In this document: positions 25,203-34,278 of the stretch, one piece after another
Layout: each line of letters starts with the position of its first letter
Numbering within the stretch: the stretch's first letter is position 1
Origin: an uncultured Prevotellaceae bacterium
GTDB lineage: Bacteria; Bacteroidota; Bacteroidia; Bacteroidales; Bacteroidaceae
NCBI GenBank assembly: GCA_947166655.1
Contig: CAMVFC010000013.1
Location: forward strand, 1 to 41,270
Length of the DNA stretch: 41,270 nt
Direction: 5' to 3'
Made by a program: the position numbers and the translations under genes
The notes under the pieces: model-generated
What the model saw: only the letters and a program-made list of their open reading frames with translations
Told to the model about the DNA's origin: nothing
Databases searched by the model: none

Positions 25203-27542
25203 CTATTCGTCGGTGGTAAAGAGATCGTCGAGACCTATTGACTCGTCAATCTCTTCTGCGTCGGCATCCAAAGTCGCACTCGCACAGGGGTCAAAGCCTG
25301 CAGGCATATCAAATTGCTCTGTTTGACTATAGCCTAAAGAGGCATCGCCATAGACACGCTTGAGGAAGCCTGCACATATAGGCAGCGAGGCCGATGCGCC
25401 CTGCCCATAGGTCATGCTGTTAAAGTGGGCGTCGCGCTCATCGCCACCGACCCATGCGCCAAAGGCCAGCCGAGGCGTATAGCCTACGAACCATCCGTCG
25501 GAATTATCGTTTGTCGTACCTGTCTTGCCACCCATCGGCGCCGTAATGTTGTAGCGGAAGCGCATGCGCGAACCCGTACCGCCGTCAATGACACCGCGCA
25601 TCAGGACAATCATCTTAAGAGCGCTCTCTTCGCTTATCACCTCATTCACCTGCGCCGAGAACTCTCCGACGATGTTACCTGCATTATCTTCGATGCGGCT
25701 CACGAATAGAGGTGCAGAGCGAATACCACGATTGGGGAATGCGGTATAGGCCGAAACCATCTCGATAACCGAGATGTCGCACGGGCCAAGACAGAGTGAC
25801 ATTGATGGATGAATATCCTGATTCATGATTCCATATTCGTGTAGCAGGCGCACAAAAGCCGAAGGATTCAAATGGCTCATCAGATAAGCTGAAATCCAGT
25901 TGTTCGACTGAGCCAGGCCCCATTTCAGGGTCACCATCTCACCATAACGCGCACGGCTGCCGTTGCGAGGTGTCCACGTCTTGTCACCAACATGATAGGT
26001 CTGTTGCACGTTTGGAACGAGGTCGCAAGGATTCCACCCATTCTCCATGGCCAAGGAATAGAGATAAGGTTTGATGGTCGAGCCTACCTGACGGCGGCCG
26101 ACGCCAGCCATATCATACTGGAAGTGGCGGAAGTCCAAGCCTCCGACATAAGCCTTAACGGCACCAGTATGGACATCCATGCAGACAAACCCCGAACGCA
26201 AGAAGCTCTTATAATAACGGATACTGTCCATCGGCGTCATCACGGTGTCGATCTCATGCTTAATGCCATAGACCGTCATCTCCACGGGTGTCTGAAAAGC
26301 TTTCTCTATCTCTTCTTCCGTCGCTCCCGAGGCCTTCATCGTCACATAACGTTCGCTCTGACGTTTGGCACGGGCAAGATTCGCGCGCACCTTTTCCATC
26401 GGGATTCCGGAAGCATAGGGAGCACCGGGCTTTCCCTTCCGCTCCTTTTCAAAGGCGGGCTGCAGATAGCCCGACACGTGTTCGCGCATCGCTTCTTCAG
26501 CGTAGCGCTGCATCCGACTGTCTACCGTCGTGTATATTTTCAGGCCATCTGTATATATATTATAAGGTGTACCGTCTTTCTTCCTATTCTTGTTACACCA
26601 GCCATAAAGGGGGTCATTCTCCCAGGCCACACTATCCTCGTAGAATTTCTGATACTGCCACGAAGCGTAGTCTTTGCGTTCAGGCTTCCGCGCCATCAGC
26701 ACAGCACGCAAGTATTCGCGCAGATAGGGGCCTTCACCTTCCTTGTGATCCACGCGATGGAAATCTAACACTATCGGCAGTTGCGCCAGGCTGTCGGCCT
26801 CTGCCGTCTCCAGATAACCCGCCTTGACCATCTGCCCGAGTACGGTATTTCTGCGGGCAAGGGCACGCTCAGGGAAACGCACAGGATTGAAATAAGAGGG
26901 ATTCTTGCACAGGCCTATCAGCAACGCACTTTCGTTGATGCTCAGGTCTTTGGGCTCTTTTCCGAAATAGGTGCGGGCTGCGGTCTTCAGGCCAACAGCA
27001 TTATGCAGGAAGTCGAAGTGATTAAGATACATAGAAAGAATCTCTTCCTTTGTATAATAACGTTCCAGCTGGATGGCAATCACCCATTCAATAGGCTTCT
27101 GCATGAGTCGTTCTTCCGTGGTCTGAGCCTTGGCAGAATAGAGTTGCTTGGCCAACTGTTGGGTAATCGTCGAGCCGCCACCTGCATTCTTCTGACGGAG
27201 TACTCCGCGCTTGACAATGGCACGCAGCAATGCCCGGAAGTCAATTCCCGAATGGTCATAAAAGCGAACGTCCTCCGTCGCCACCAGCGCTTCGATTGTC
27301 GAGGGGGCGATGTCACGATAAGGTACGAAAATGCGATTGGCCCGCTGATAGCTCCATGTGCCGAGCAGCTTGCCATCGGCAGAGATAACCTGCGATGCAA
27401 ACTTATTCACGGGATTCTCCAATTGCTTCAGCTCGGGCATATATCCGATATAGCCCTTATTGACTGCCCAGAAAGCCACTGCTACTGCGAGGAAAAACAG
27501 CACAAGCAGAACCCAGAGCGCTATGACAACTTTCTTCATCAT
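25203..27542 (-). CDS. Bifunctional penicillin-binding protein 1A (transglycosylase/transpeptidase)
   Basis: A 779-residue class A PBP polymerising and cross-linking peptidoglycan in the periplasm. One N-terminal membrane anchor (VVIALWVLLVLFFLAVAVAF) is followed by the GT51 domain with catalytic Glu in ATEDVRFYDHSGID and GGGSTITQQLAKQL. The transpeptidase domain has SxxK in GSTIKP, SxN in AQSNNW and KTG in GGKTGTTN. A longer frame starts at 27593, but a promoter -7 element lies within that extension, so MMKKVVIALW at 27542 (or the next Met) is preferred. The C-terminal tail is acidic and disordered. Confidence 0.95.
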   Translation of the reverse strand: MMKKVVIALWVLLVLFFLAVAVAFWAVNKGYIGYMPELKQLENPVNKFASQVISADGKLLGTWSYQRANRIFVPYRDIAPSTIEALVATEDVRFYDHSGIDFRALLRAIVKRGVLRQKNAGGGSTITQQLAKQLYSAKAQTTEERLMQKPIEWVIAIQLERYYTKEEILSMYLNHFDFLHNAVGLKTAARTYFGKEPKDLSINESALLIGLCKNPSYFNPVRFPERALARRNTVLGQMVKAGYLETAEADSLAQLPIVLDFHRVDHKEGEGPYLREYLRAVLMARKPERKDYASWQYQKFYEDSVAWENDPLYGWCNKNRKKDGTPYNIYTDGLKIYTTVDSRMQRYAEEAMREHVSGYLQPAFEKERKGKPGAPYASGIPMEKVRANLARAKRQSERYVTMKASGATEEEIEKAFQTPVEMTVYGIKHEIDTVMTPMDSIRYYKSFLRSGFVCMDVHTGAVKAYVGGLDFRHFQYDMAGVGRRQVGSTIKPYLYSLAMENGWNPCDLVPNVQQTYHVGDKTWTPRNGSRARYGEMVTLKWGLAQSNNWISAYLMSHLNPSAFVRLLHEYGIMNQDIHPSMSLCLGPCDISVIEMVSAYTAFPNRGIRSAPLFVSRIEDNAGNIVGEFSAQVNEVISEESALKMIVLMRGVIDGGTGSRMRFRYNITAPMGGKTGTTNDNSDGWFVGYTPRLAFGAWVGGDERDAHFNSMTYGQGASASLPICAGFLKRVYGDASLGYSQTEQFDMPAGFDPCASATLDADAEEIDESIGLDDLFTTDE

Positions 27543-27570
27543 GATGCATCCGTAAGATGGAATGAGGGCA

Positions 27571-27578
27571 CAAATATA
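27571..27578 (-). promoter_or_regulatory. -7 promoter element of the PBP1A gene
   Basis: TATATTTG on the minus strand predicts a leader of about 24 nt to the ATG at 27542. It decides the start codon, because the longest open frame begins upstream of it. Confidence 0.6.
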
Positions 27579-27684
27579 CATCTTTTCTCCCAAACTTTAC
27601 TGCCCAAAGTGGTAAAAGTTACAAAAAGGGCCCATCTTTCCAATCTTCCCTCCCCTCCTTCATGGTCATTTCAGTCTTTTGGTG

Positions 27685-27692
27685 TATATTTG
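27685..27692 (+). promoter_or_regulatory. -7 promoter element of the pyrB operon
   Basis: TATATTTG matches TAnnTTTG and predicts a leader of about 25 nt. It is too short for a pyrimidine attenuator of the E. coli type, and no attenuator hairpin is seen. Confidence 0.6.
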
Positions 27693-27721
27693 CCCGCAAA
27701 TATTAAAAACTATAGACATTC

Positions 27722-28666
27722 ATGAACCGAAGTCTCGTCACCATAGCAGACCTTACCCGCGAGAAAATCGAGTACCTTCTCCAGATGGCAGAAGTTTTCG
27801 AGCAGCACCCCAACCGTCTTCTTCTCCAAGGCCGCGTGGTCGCTACGCTCTTCTTTGAGCCTTCCACCCGTACACGCCTGAGTTTCGAGACCGCAGCCAA
27901 CCGCCTCGGCGCACGCGTCATCGGCTTTGCCGACCCTAAAGTCACCAGCGGCACCAAAGGCGAGACCCTCAAGGATACGATAATGATGGTGTCCAACTAT
28001 GCCGACGTCATCGTCATGCGCCATCACTTAGAGGGAGCTGCACGCTATGCCTCGGAGATCGCACCGGTACCGATTATCAATGCGGGCGACGGCGCCAACC
28101 AGCATCCCTCACAGACGATGCTCGACTTGTACACCATCCGTCAGACACAGGGCACGCTGGACAACCTGAACATTTTCCTGGTCGGCGACCTGAAATATGG
28201 CCGTACCGTGCATTCCCTGCTCATGGCCATGCGCCACTTCTCCCCCACTTTCCACTTCATCGCTCCCGAAGAGCTGGCGATGCCCGACAGCTACAAACAA
28301 TATTGTTCTCAGATGGGCATCAGGTATGTGGAGCATCAGGATTTTGACGCTGATGTCATCGCAGGAGCCGACATCCTTTATATGACACGCGTCCAGCGGG
28401 AACGCTTCACCGACCTCATGGAGTACGAACGCGTCAAAGACCGTTACCTGCTGACACTTCCCATGCTGGAAAAGGCCAAGGACAACATGAGGATCCTGCA
28501 CCCCCTGCCGCGCGTCAACGAAATAGCTTACGACATCGACGACGACCCGCACGCATACTATTTCCAACAGGCACGCAACGGGCTCTTTGTGCGCCAGGCG
28601 CTTATCACCGATACGCTGGGCATCACACTCGAGCAAGTCAAGAACGATTCCACCATCATTTCATAA
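27722..28666 (+). CDS. pyrB: Aspartate carbamoyltransferase catalytic subunit
   Basis: A 314-residue enzyme of pyrimidine synthesis, joining carbamoyl phosphate and aspartate. The carbamoyl-phosphate site is [12 protein letters not shown] (S48-T-R-T-R52). [12 protein letters not shown] and the HPLPRVNEI loop complete the active site. The regulatory chain gene follows 18 bp later, so the enzyme should be the allosteric c6r6 form. First gene of a five-gene run on the plus strand. Confidence 0.97.
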   Translation: MNRSLVTIADLTREKIEYLLQMAEVFEQHPNRLLLQGRVVATLFFEPSTRTRLSFETAANRLGARVIGFADPKVTSGTKGETLKDTIMMVSNYADVIVMRHHLEGAARYASEIAPVPIINAGDGANQHPSQTMLDLYTIRQTQGTLDNLNIFLVGDLKYGRTVHSLLMAMRHFSPTFHFIAPEELAMPDSYKQYCSQMGIRYVEHQDFDADVIAGADILYMTRVQRERFTDLMEYERVKDRYLLTLPMLEKAKDNMRILHPLPRVNEIAYDIDDDPHAYYFQQARNGLFVRQALITDTLGITLEQVKNDSTIIS

Positions 28667-28684
28667 ACCGACTACACCGTAAGC

Positions 28685-29140
28685 ATGAAATCCAAAGAAC
28701 TGCTCGTGGCGGCCATCCAAGACGGCACCGTCATCGACCATATCCCCGCCGAAAAGACTTACCAGGTGGCAACGCTGCTCGGCCTGGAGAATCTCAGTAC
28801 GCCTGTCACCATCGGATGCAACTATCCTTCAGAGAAAGTAGGAACGAAAGGCATCATCAAAGTGGCGGAAAAGTTCTTCACCGACGAGGAAATCAGCCGT
28901 CTGAGTGTCGTGGCGCCCAACGTTATCCTGAACATCATCCACGACTACGAAGTCGTAGAGAAGAAAGCTGTTGAGACGCCCGACGAGCTGCGCGGCATCG
29001 TTCGCTGCAACAACCCTAAATGCATCTGCAACAACGAGCCCATGCAGACCCTTTTCCACATCGTGGACAAGCAGACGGGCACGCTGCGCTGCCACTACTG
29101 CAATCACGAACAGGAACTCAAGCAAGTAAAACTCGTATAA
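28685..29140 (+). CDS. pyrI: Aspartate carbamoyltransferase regulatory subunit
   Basis: A 151-residue allosteric chain binding nucleotides in its N-terminal half and zinc in its C-terminal half. Zinc ligands are C108, C113, C136 and C139 (RCNNPKC and CHYC), matching E. coli spacing, with one additional cysteine at 115. The start MKSKELLVAAIQDGTVIDHI is the usual opening. Feedback by CTP and ATP is expected from the family. It is 15 bp upstream of glyA. Confidence 0.96.
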   Translation: MKSKELLVAAIQDGTVIDHIPAEKTYQVATLLGLENLSTPVTIGCNYPSEKVGTKGIIKVAEKFFTDEEISRLSVVAPNVILNIIHDYEVVEKKAVETPDELRGIVRCNNPKCICNNEPMQTLFHIVDKQTGTLRCHYCNHEQELKQVKLV

Positions 29141-29155
29141 ACAAAGAACCCGACA

Positions 29156-30436
29156 ATGAACAGAGACACCACCATCTTCGATCTCATCCAGAAGGAGCGC
29201 GCCCGTCAGGAACGCGGCATCGAGCTCATCGCATCAGAGAACTTTGTCAGCCCGCAGGTCATGGAAGCCATGGGCTCCGTGCTGACCAACAAATATGCAG
29301 AAGGCTATCCTGCCCACCGCTATTACGGCGGCTGTCAGGTCGTCGACCAAGTGGAGCAGCTCGCCATCGACCGCGTCTGCGAGCTCTTCGGAGCAGAATA
29401 CGCAAACGTTCAGCCGCACTCCGGTGCGCAGGCCAACGCCGCTGTCTTCCTCGCCGTGCTGAATCCCGGCGACACTTTCATGGGCCTGAACCTCGACCAC
29501 GGCGGCCACCTCAGCCACGGGTCGCTCGTCAACACCTCTGGCATCCTGTATCATCCCATCGGCTACAACCTGAACAAAGAGACCGGCCGCGTGGACTACG
29601 ACGAGATGGAGCGCCTGGCTCTCGAACACAAGCCCAAGCTGATCATCGGCGGTGGCTCGGCCTATAGCCGCGAGTGGGATTACAAACGTATGCGCGAGAT
29701 TGCCGACAAGGTGGGCGCTATCTTCATGGTCGATATGGCCCATCCCGCCGGACTCATCGCAGCCGGACTGCTCGACAACCCGTTGAAGTATGCTCACATC
29801 GTCACCTCCACCACACACAAGACCCTGCGCGGTCCTCGCGGAGGTATCATCCTCATGGGCAAGGACTTCGAGAATCCGTGGGGCAAGAAGACACCGAAGG
29901 GTGCAGTGAAGATGATGTCCGCCCTGCTCAACAGCGCTGTCTTCCCCGGCATCCAGGGAGGTCCGCTGGAGCATGTCATTGCAGCCAAGGCCGTAGCCTT
30001 CGGCGAAGCCCTGCAGCCCGAGTTCAAACTGTGGGCCACACAGGTGAAGAAAAACGCTGCCAAGCTGGCCGACGAGCTTATCAAACGCGGTTTTCACATC
30101 GTCAGCGGCGGCACAGACAACCACTCCATGCTGGTCGACCTGCGCGCGAAATATCCCGAACTGACGGGTAAGGTGGCCGAGAATGCCCTCGTCGCTGCCG
30201 ACATCACGGTCAACAAAAACATGGTTCCCTTCGACACGCGCTCCGCATTCCAGACGTCCGGCATCCGCCTCGGCACGCCTGCCATCACGACACGCGGTGC
30301 CAAGGAAGACCTCATGGTCAAGATTGCCGAACTCATCGAGCGGGTGCTCAATGCTCCCGAGGACGAGCAAGTCATCGCGGCTGTGCGCGCTGAGGTCAAT
30401 GCCATCATGAAGGATTATCCCCTTTTTGCCTATTGA
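29156..30436 (+). CDS. glyA: Serine hydroxymethyltransferase
   Basis: A 426-residue PLP enzyme interconverting serine and glycine with tetrahydrofolate. The PLP lysine is K222 in [35 protein letters not shown] and [10 protein letters not shown] are signature blocks. It follows pyrI by 15 bp and precedes ssb by 21 bp. Codon usage is strongly GC-biased at third positions, which produces long meaningless frames on the opposite strand. Confidence 0.97.
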   Translation: MNRDTTIFDLIQKERARQERGIELIASENFVSPQVMEAMGSVLTNKYAEGYPAHRYYGGCQVVDQVEQLAIDRVCELFGAEYANVQPHSGAQANAAVFLAVLNPGDTFMGLNLDHGGHLSHGSLVNTSGILYHPIGYNLNKETGRVDYDEMERLALEHKPKLIIGGGSAYSREWDYKRMREIADKVGAIFMVDMAHPAGLIAAGLLDNPLKYAHIVTSTTHKTLRGPRGGIILMGKDFENPWGKKTPKGAVKMMSALLNSAVFPGIQGGPLEHVIAAKAVAFGEALQPEFKLWATQVKKNAAKLADELIKRGFHIVSGGTDNHSMLVDLRAKYPELTGKVAENALVAADITVNKNMVPFDTRSAFQTSGIRLGTPAITTRGAKEDLMVKIAELIERVLNAPEDEQVIAAVRAEVNAIMKDYPLFAY

Positions 30437-30457
30437 CATTTCAAATATCCTATTCAG

Positions 30458-30832
30458 ATGCCTTCTATCAACAAAGTCATCCTGCTGGGCCACGTAGGGA
30501 AAGACCCTGACGTGCGCTATGTGGACCAGGGCGTGGCCGTCGCTCAGGTGCGTCTGGCCACCAGCGAACGAGGCTACACCCTGCCCGGAGGAACGCAGGT
30601 GCCCGAACGAACCGAGTGGCACAACATCATCTTCTGGCGCCAGTTGGCCGAGACCGTGGAGAAATACGTGCACAAGGGCGACTTCATTTATGTGGAGGGG
30701 AAAATTCAAAGCCGCTCCTACGAGGACAAGCAAGGCATCACCCGCTACGTCACAGAGATATGGGCCGACCAACTCAAGTTCTTCGGCAGCAGCCGACAGA
30801 ACGAAGAGGCGGCCCAACCTCAGCGGGATTAA
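30458..30832 (+). CDS. ssb: Single-stranded DNA-binding protein, short form
   Basis: A 124-residue OB-fold protein. The opening SINKVILLGHVGKDPDVRY, then TEWHNIIFWRQLAETVEKYVHKGDFIYVEGKIQSRSYEDK, is the classic SSB core. The tail after the OB fold is only about 15 residues (SSRQNEEAAQPQRD). It lacks the acidic DDxxPF tip that recruits repair proteins in most bacteria, so this may be an accessory SSB, with another encoded elsewhere. The gene is paired with gldE 9 bp downstream, a known Bacteroidetes neighbourhood. Confidence 0.93.
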   Translation: MPSINKVILLGHVGKDPDVRYVDQGVAVAQVRLATSERGYTLPGGTQVPERTEWHNIIFWRQLAETVEKYVHKGDFIYVEGKIQSRSYEDKQGITRYVTEIWADQLKFFGSSRQNEEAAQPQRD

Positions 30833-30841
30833 CCCATCGTC

Positions 30842-32185
30842 ATGGACTATTTTCTATCTGAACTGACACATCTCTTCGACGGTATCACCGTCGCCGCTCC
30901 TACCACTGGAGCCTACATCGCACTCTCGCTCGCTCTGCTGTTGCTGCTCTGTTCAGCATTCGTCAGCGGCAGCGAGATTGCCTTTTTCTCGCTCTCGCCC
31001 GCCGACATGGCCGAACTCAAGGAAGAGCGAACCAGCAACGACAGCCACGTTCTTCGCCTGCTGAGCGACTCCGAACGCCTGCTGGCCACCATCCTCTGCA
31101 GCAACAACTTTGTCAATGTGGCCATCATCATGCTCCTCACATTCTTCTTTCACCAGACCATCGACTTTGGCAAGAACGCCGTGCTGGAGTTCCTCTTCAT
31201 GACCATCCTGCTCACCTTCCTGCTCCTGCTGTTCGGCGAGGTGATGCCTAAGGTGGGGGCCGCACAGCACTCTCTCCGCTGGGCGCGTTTCTGCGCGCCG
31301 GCCTACACAGTGCTTATGAAAGTCTGGTGGCCCATCAGTTCGCTGTTGCTGCAGAGTAAGCGCATCACACAGCGACTGGAACGACAGCCGCAGCAGCTCT
31401 CCGTCGACGACCTCGAACAGGCACTGGAACTGACAGACCAAGCCGATATCGCCGACGAACAGCAGATGCTCAAAGGCATCATACGCTTTGGCGGCGAGAT
31501 GGCCCGCGAAGTGATGACACCACGCGTCGACATGGTATCGCTCGACGTGAAGACGCCTTTCCCCGAAGTGCTGCAAAGCATCGTCGAGAACAACTACAGC
31601 CGTATTCCCGTCTATGCCGGCAACGAGGACCACATCACGGGCATCCTCTATATCAAAGACCTGTTGCCCCATCTGGGCAAGCCTGCCACCTTCCGCTGGC
31701 AGACGCTGGTACGCCCCGCCACCTTCGTCCCCGAGACAAAGATGATCGACGACCTGCTCCGGGATTTCCAGGCACAGAAAGTGCACATTGCCATCGTCGT
31801 CGACGAGTTCGGCGGCACCAGTGGACTCGTCACCATGGAGGACATCATCGAAGAAATCGTCGGAGAAATCAACGATGAATACGACGAGGAGGAACGCAAC
31901 TACACGCGTCTGAACCAGAACACCTATATCTTCGAGGCCAAAACGCTGCTCTCTGATTTCCGCAAGATCATGCAGCTGGACGACGATGCCTTTGAGGATA
32001 TAGCCGGCGATGCCGACACACTGGCGGGCCTGCTGCTGGAAATCAAGGGCGAGTTCCCACAGCTGCACGAGCGCATCCAGCACGGACGCTTCACCTTCGA
32101 AGTCATGGAGATGGACGAACGCCGCATCGTCAAGATAAAAGTCATCGTGGGCAAGCCTGACACACCTGCCGAGGAGAAGGCTTAA
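30842..32185 (+). CDS. gldE: GldE-like CBS/CorC domain membrane protein
   Basis: A 447-residue protein of the hemolysin C/CorC (CNNM) family. The N-terminal domain has about three to four hydrophobic segments ([40 protein letters not shown]). Two CBS domains (around [14 protein letters not shown] and [20 protein letters not shown]) and a C-terminal CorC_HlyC domain follow. The name comes from Flavobacterium gliding; relatives are found in non-gliding Bacteroidales, and a role in ion homeostasis or envelope function is more likely here. It ends the pyrB operon and is followed by a strong terminator. Confidence 0.9.
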   Translation: MDYFLSELTHLFDGITVAAPTTGAYIALSLALLLLLCSAFVSGSEIAFFSLSPADMAELKEERTSNDSHVLRLLSDSERLLATILCSNNFVNVAIIMLLTFFFHQTIDFGKNAVLEFLFMTILLTFLLLLFGEVMPKVGAAQHSLRWARFCAPAYTVLMKVWWPISSLLLQSKRITQRLERQPQQLSVDDLEQALELTDQADIADEQQMLKGIIRFGGEMAREVMTPRVDMVSLDVKTPFPEVLQSIVENNYSRIPVYAGNEDHITGILYIKDLLPHLGKPATFRWQTLVRPATFVPETKMIDDLLRDFQAQKVHIAIVVDEFGGTSGLVTMEDIIEEIVGEINDEYDEEERNYTRLNQNTYIFEAKTLLSDFRKIMQLDDDAFEDIAGDADTLAGLLLEIKGEFPQLHERIQHGRFTFEVMEMDERRIVKIKVIVGKPDTPAEEKA

Positions 32186-32203
32186 GCCACCATCGAACAC
32201 CAG

Positions 32204-32244
32204 ACGCACGCCAAGGCCCTCGGGTTTTGGCGTGCGTTCTTTTT
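32204..32244 (+). terminator. Terminator of the pyrB-gldE operon
   Basis: An 11-bp perfect stem (ACGCACGCCAA with TTGGCGTGCGT, 12-nt loop) is followed by TCTTTTT, 18 bp past the gldE stop. Confidence 0.92.
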
Positions 32245-32773
32245 GCTGTGAGCAGCATTCCTCGCCCCGCTTTCTTCCTGCTGTTCAATCAGTCGTCACA
32301 CCCGAATAGCTCCTTTGGTTCATAGCTGAGATACGAATCAAGCCATAGGGCACGCACGCCCTCACCGAATGATTCGCTCTTAGGTGATAGTGGCACTTCC
32401 CGATAGTTGCGGCTCATATTGAAAAGGCAGAGCCACATGACACTTCTTCAGCAAGCGCCACGCAGCGTTCAGCGCTATAGGAAAAGCGGCCCACATGCTT
32501 CTGCTTGTGCCGAAAACCCAGGCGCCGACGGCGGAGTAGCCAAGGAGGGGAGTTTGTTCCATCACCATGGAACGATGGTTCCATCACCATGGAACGATGG
32601 TTCCATCACGATGGAACAAACAAAAGGGTTGGCGCAGTCGTATATAGGCCGAGGGCGTTTCTGCCGTGTCGAGGCATCTTTCCGCTTGGAGCAAAGGGAC
32701 CATTACGTCCGCACGTATAAGGGAAGTTGACCGCACGCGCCTGATGAGGCCCCTCTGTCCTTGCCGCGACGCA
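32245..32773. other. Gene-free stretch between gldE and mutY
   Basis: No convincing gene on either strand. It holds a short inverted repeat near 32454-32476 (AGCGC with GCGCT) and the palindromic repeat array at 32552-32621. No clear terminator for mutY is visible. Confidence 0.5.
32552..32621. repeat. Palindromic 22-bp tandem array (three units)
   Basis: The 18-bp palindrome GTTCCATCACCATGGAAC occurs at 32556-32573 and 32578-32595, and as GTTCCATCACGATGGAAC at 32600-32617. Units are separated by GATG, giving a period of exactly 22 bp. The whole block is bounded by GTTTGTTCCATC on the left and its exact complement GATGGAACAAAC on the right. Another copy of its left end, including the preceding GGGGAG, occurs at 41245-41270, so this is a dispersed element. 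Confidence 0.9.
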
Positions 32774-33781
32774 TCACGGCAGGCGCTGCAGGAGGAGTTC
32801 CACCAGACGCGGCTTGCCGTATTCGTCCAGCGCCGACTCGTGCACCCATCGGTACTCCTCCGGCAGTGCGGGACGTCGGGCAGCTTCCAGCAGATAGAAG
32901 TCGGCCAGCAAGCGGCGGTGCGTCAACAGGTGGCGCACATCGTGGGCCACAAGAAGCGCGTCGGCGAGCAGTGCCGTCCGCTGCTCCGGAGACAACGTAT
33001 CCAGGTTGACGGGCTCCCACAGCCCCTGCCAGATATCACCGGCCGGACGCCGACGGATGGCCACCTCACTCTTATACCTTATATATATATACGCGAGACG
33101 ACGTGTCTGCACCTTCGTCTTCTGCAACTTCACCGGCAGATCTGCTACCTTTCCCTCGCGCAGGGCCGCACAACTCTCTGCCAGGGGGCAGATCAGACAA
33201 CGCGGCGACTGCGGCGTACACTGGATGGCGCCGAAGTCCATGATGGCCTGATTGTAGGCCGAGGGTTGGTCCTGCGGCAGCAATTCCTGTGCCAGGAGGC
33301 GAAAATCACGCACCCCTTGCGTGCTGTTAATCGGAGTGTCGATACCGAAATGGCGTGCCAACACGCGATAGACATTACCATCAACCACCGCCTCCGGCAG
33401 GCCGAAGGCGATGGACGCGACGGCCGCCGCGGTGTAGTCGCCCACGCCGGGCAACGAGCGCAGCCCGTCCAGGGTCTGCGGGAAGCAGCCCAACGACGCT
33501 ACCTGCCGCGCAGCAGCATGAAGGTTACGTGCACGGGAATAGTAGCCCAGCCCCTGCCACAAGCGCAGCACCTCGTCCTCCGACGCCGCAGCCAGAAGGT
33601 CCACCGACGGGAAACGATGCATGAAACGCTCCCAGTACTCACGCCCTTGCTCGACGCGCGTCTGCTGCAGAATAATTTCACTCAGCCAGATGGCGTAGGG
33701 ATCAGTCGTCTGTCGCCATGGCAGTGCACGCCCGTTCTCAGCAAACCACCGCAATAAAGTCTGTGAAAAATCGCTAATCAT
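32774..33781 (-). CDS. mutY: A/G-specific adenine DNA glycosylase
   Basis: A 335-residue repair enzyme that removes A opposite 8-oxoG. The catalytic Glu is in LSEIILQQTRVEQG. The helix-hairpin-helix is LPGVGDYTAAA, with the essential Asp in VDGNVYRV. The iron-sulfur cluster motif C-x6-C-x2-C-x5-C is complete (CTPQSPRCLICPLAESC). A C-terminal NUDIX-like domain for 8-oxoG recognition follows. A -7 promoter element ends 5 bp upstream of the ATG, so the message may be leaderless. In many Bacteroidetes ssb and gldE follow mutY on the same strand; here they are on the opposite strand. Confidence 0.96.
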   Translation of the reverse strand: MISDFSQTLLRWFAENGRALPWRQTTDPYAIWLSEIILQQTRVEQGREYWERFMHRFPSVDLLAAASEDEVLRLWQGLGYYSRARNLHAAARQVASLGCFPQTLDGLRSLPGVGDYTAAAVASIAFGLPEAVVDGNVYRVLARHFGIDTPINSTQGVRDFRLLAQELLPQDQPSAYNQAIMDFGAIQCTPQSPRCLICPLAESCAALREGKVADLPVKLQKTKVQTRRLAYIYIRYKSEVAIRRRPAGDIWQGLWEPVNLDTLSPEQRTALLADALLVAHDVRHLLTHRRLLADFYLLEAARRPALPEEYRWVHESALDEYGKPRLVELLLQRLP

Positions 33782-33785
33782 AGCG

Positions 33786-33793
33786 CAAAGATA
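33786..33793 (-). promoter_or_regulatory. -7 promoter element of mutY, adjacent to its ATG
   Basis: TATCTTTG on the minus strand fully matches TAnnTTTG. Its last base is 5 bp from the start codon at 33781, so transcription would begin at or within a few bases of the ATG. No good -33 box is seen. Confidence 0.5.
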
Positions 33794-33878
33794 GTCATTC
33801 AGATGTCAAAAAAGGTGGCTGAAAGCACTTTTTTTACAAAAAACGTTGAAAAGATTTCCTTAACTGCGTGAAAGTTAC

Positions 33879-33886
33879 TACATTTG
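33879..33886 (+). promoter_or_regulatory. -7 promoter element of the HU gene
   Basis: TACATTTG predicts a start near 33891 and a leader of about 50 nt rich in A. TTTCC at 33855-33859, 19 bp upstream, is a poor -33 candidate. Confidence 0.6.
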
Positions 33887-33941
33887 CAGGCCGAAAATGC
33901 AAATGAAGTAACATTTAACACATAAAAACCTCAAAAAAACA

Positions 33942-34220
33942 ATGACAAAAGCAGACATCGTTGGCCGTATCTCTAAGGAGACCGGCATTGACAAAGCTAC
34001 GGTTCTGACCACCGTGGAATCATTCATGGAGCAGATTAAGCAAGCACTGGGCAACGAAGAAGAGAACGTCTACCTCCGCGGCTTCGGCAGCTTCATCCTG
34101 AAGAAGCGCGCTCAGAAGACCGCCCGCAACATCACGAAGAACACCACACTCATCATCCCCGAGCACAACATCCCTTCGTTCAAGCCCGCTAAGGTTTTCT
34201 TCGATGCCGTGAAGAGCTAA
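33942..34220 (+). CDS. HU/IHF-family DNA-binding protein
   Basis: A 92-residue histone-like protein that dimerises and bends DNA. MTKADIVGRISKETGIDKATV is the helical dimerisation part, RGFGSFILKKRAQKTARNI the beta-arm entry, and PSFKPAKVFFDAVK the C-terminal helix. It is divergent from mutY and followed by a tiny basic gene and then RNase G. Whether it acts as HU (non-specific) or IHF (site-specific) cannot be decided. Confidence 0.95.
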   Translation: MTKADIVGRISKETGIDKATVLTTVESFMEQIKQALGNEEENVYLRGFGSFILKKRAQKTARNITKNTTLIIPEHNIPSFKPAKVFFDAVKS

Positions 34221-34278
34221 GGACACCGAGCATTTATCATCAACCCTATTTTATCATAATCATTAAACGTATAAGCTT

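Noticed and set aside
29234-30817. A 527-codon open frame on the minus strand
   Set aside because: It is antisense to glyA and ssb. The GC-rich third positions of these genes remove stops from the opposite strand, and the translation resembles no protein family.
30842-32185. GldE as evidence for gliding motility
   Set aside because: GldE relatives are present in non-gliding Bacteroidales, and no other gliding genes are seen in the window.
30953-32209. A 418-codon open frame on the minus strand
   Set aside because: It is antisense to gldE, and its translation is low-complexity (Asp, His, Val, Leu rich) with no family resemblance.
32552-32621. CRISPR array
   Set aside because: Units are separated only by the constant GATG, not by variable spacers.
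32407-32730. A 107-codon plus-strand frame across the palindromic array
   Set aside because: It reads through the repeat units and non-coding flanks and has no recognisable product or promoter.
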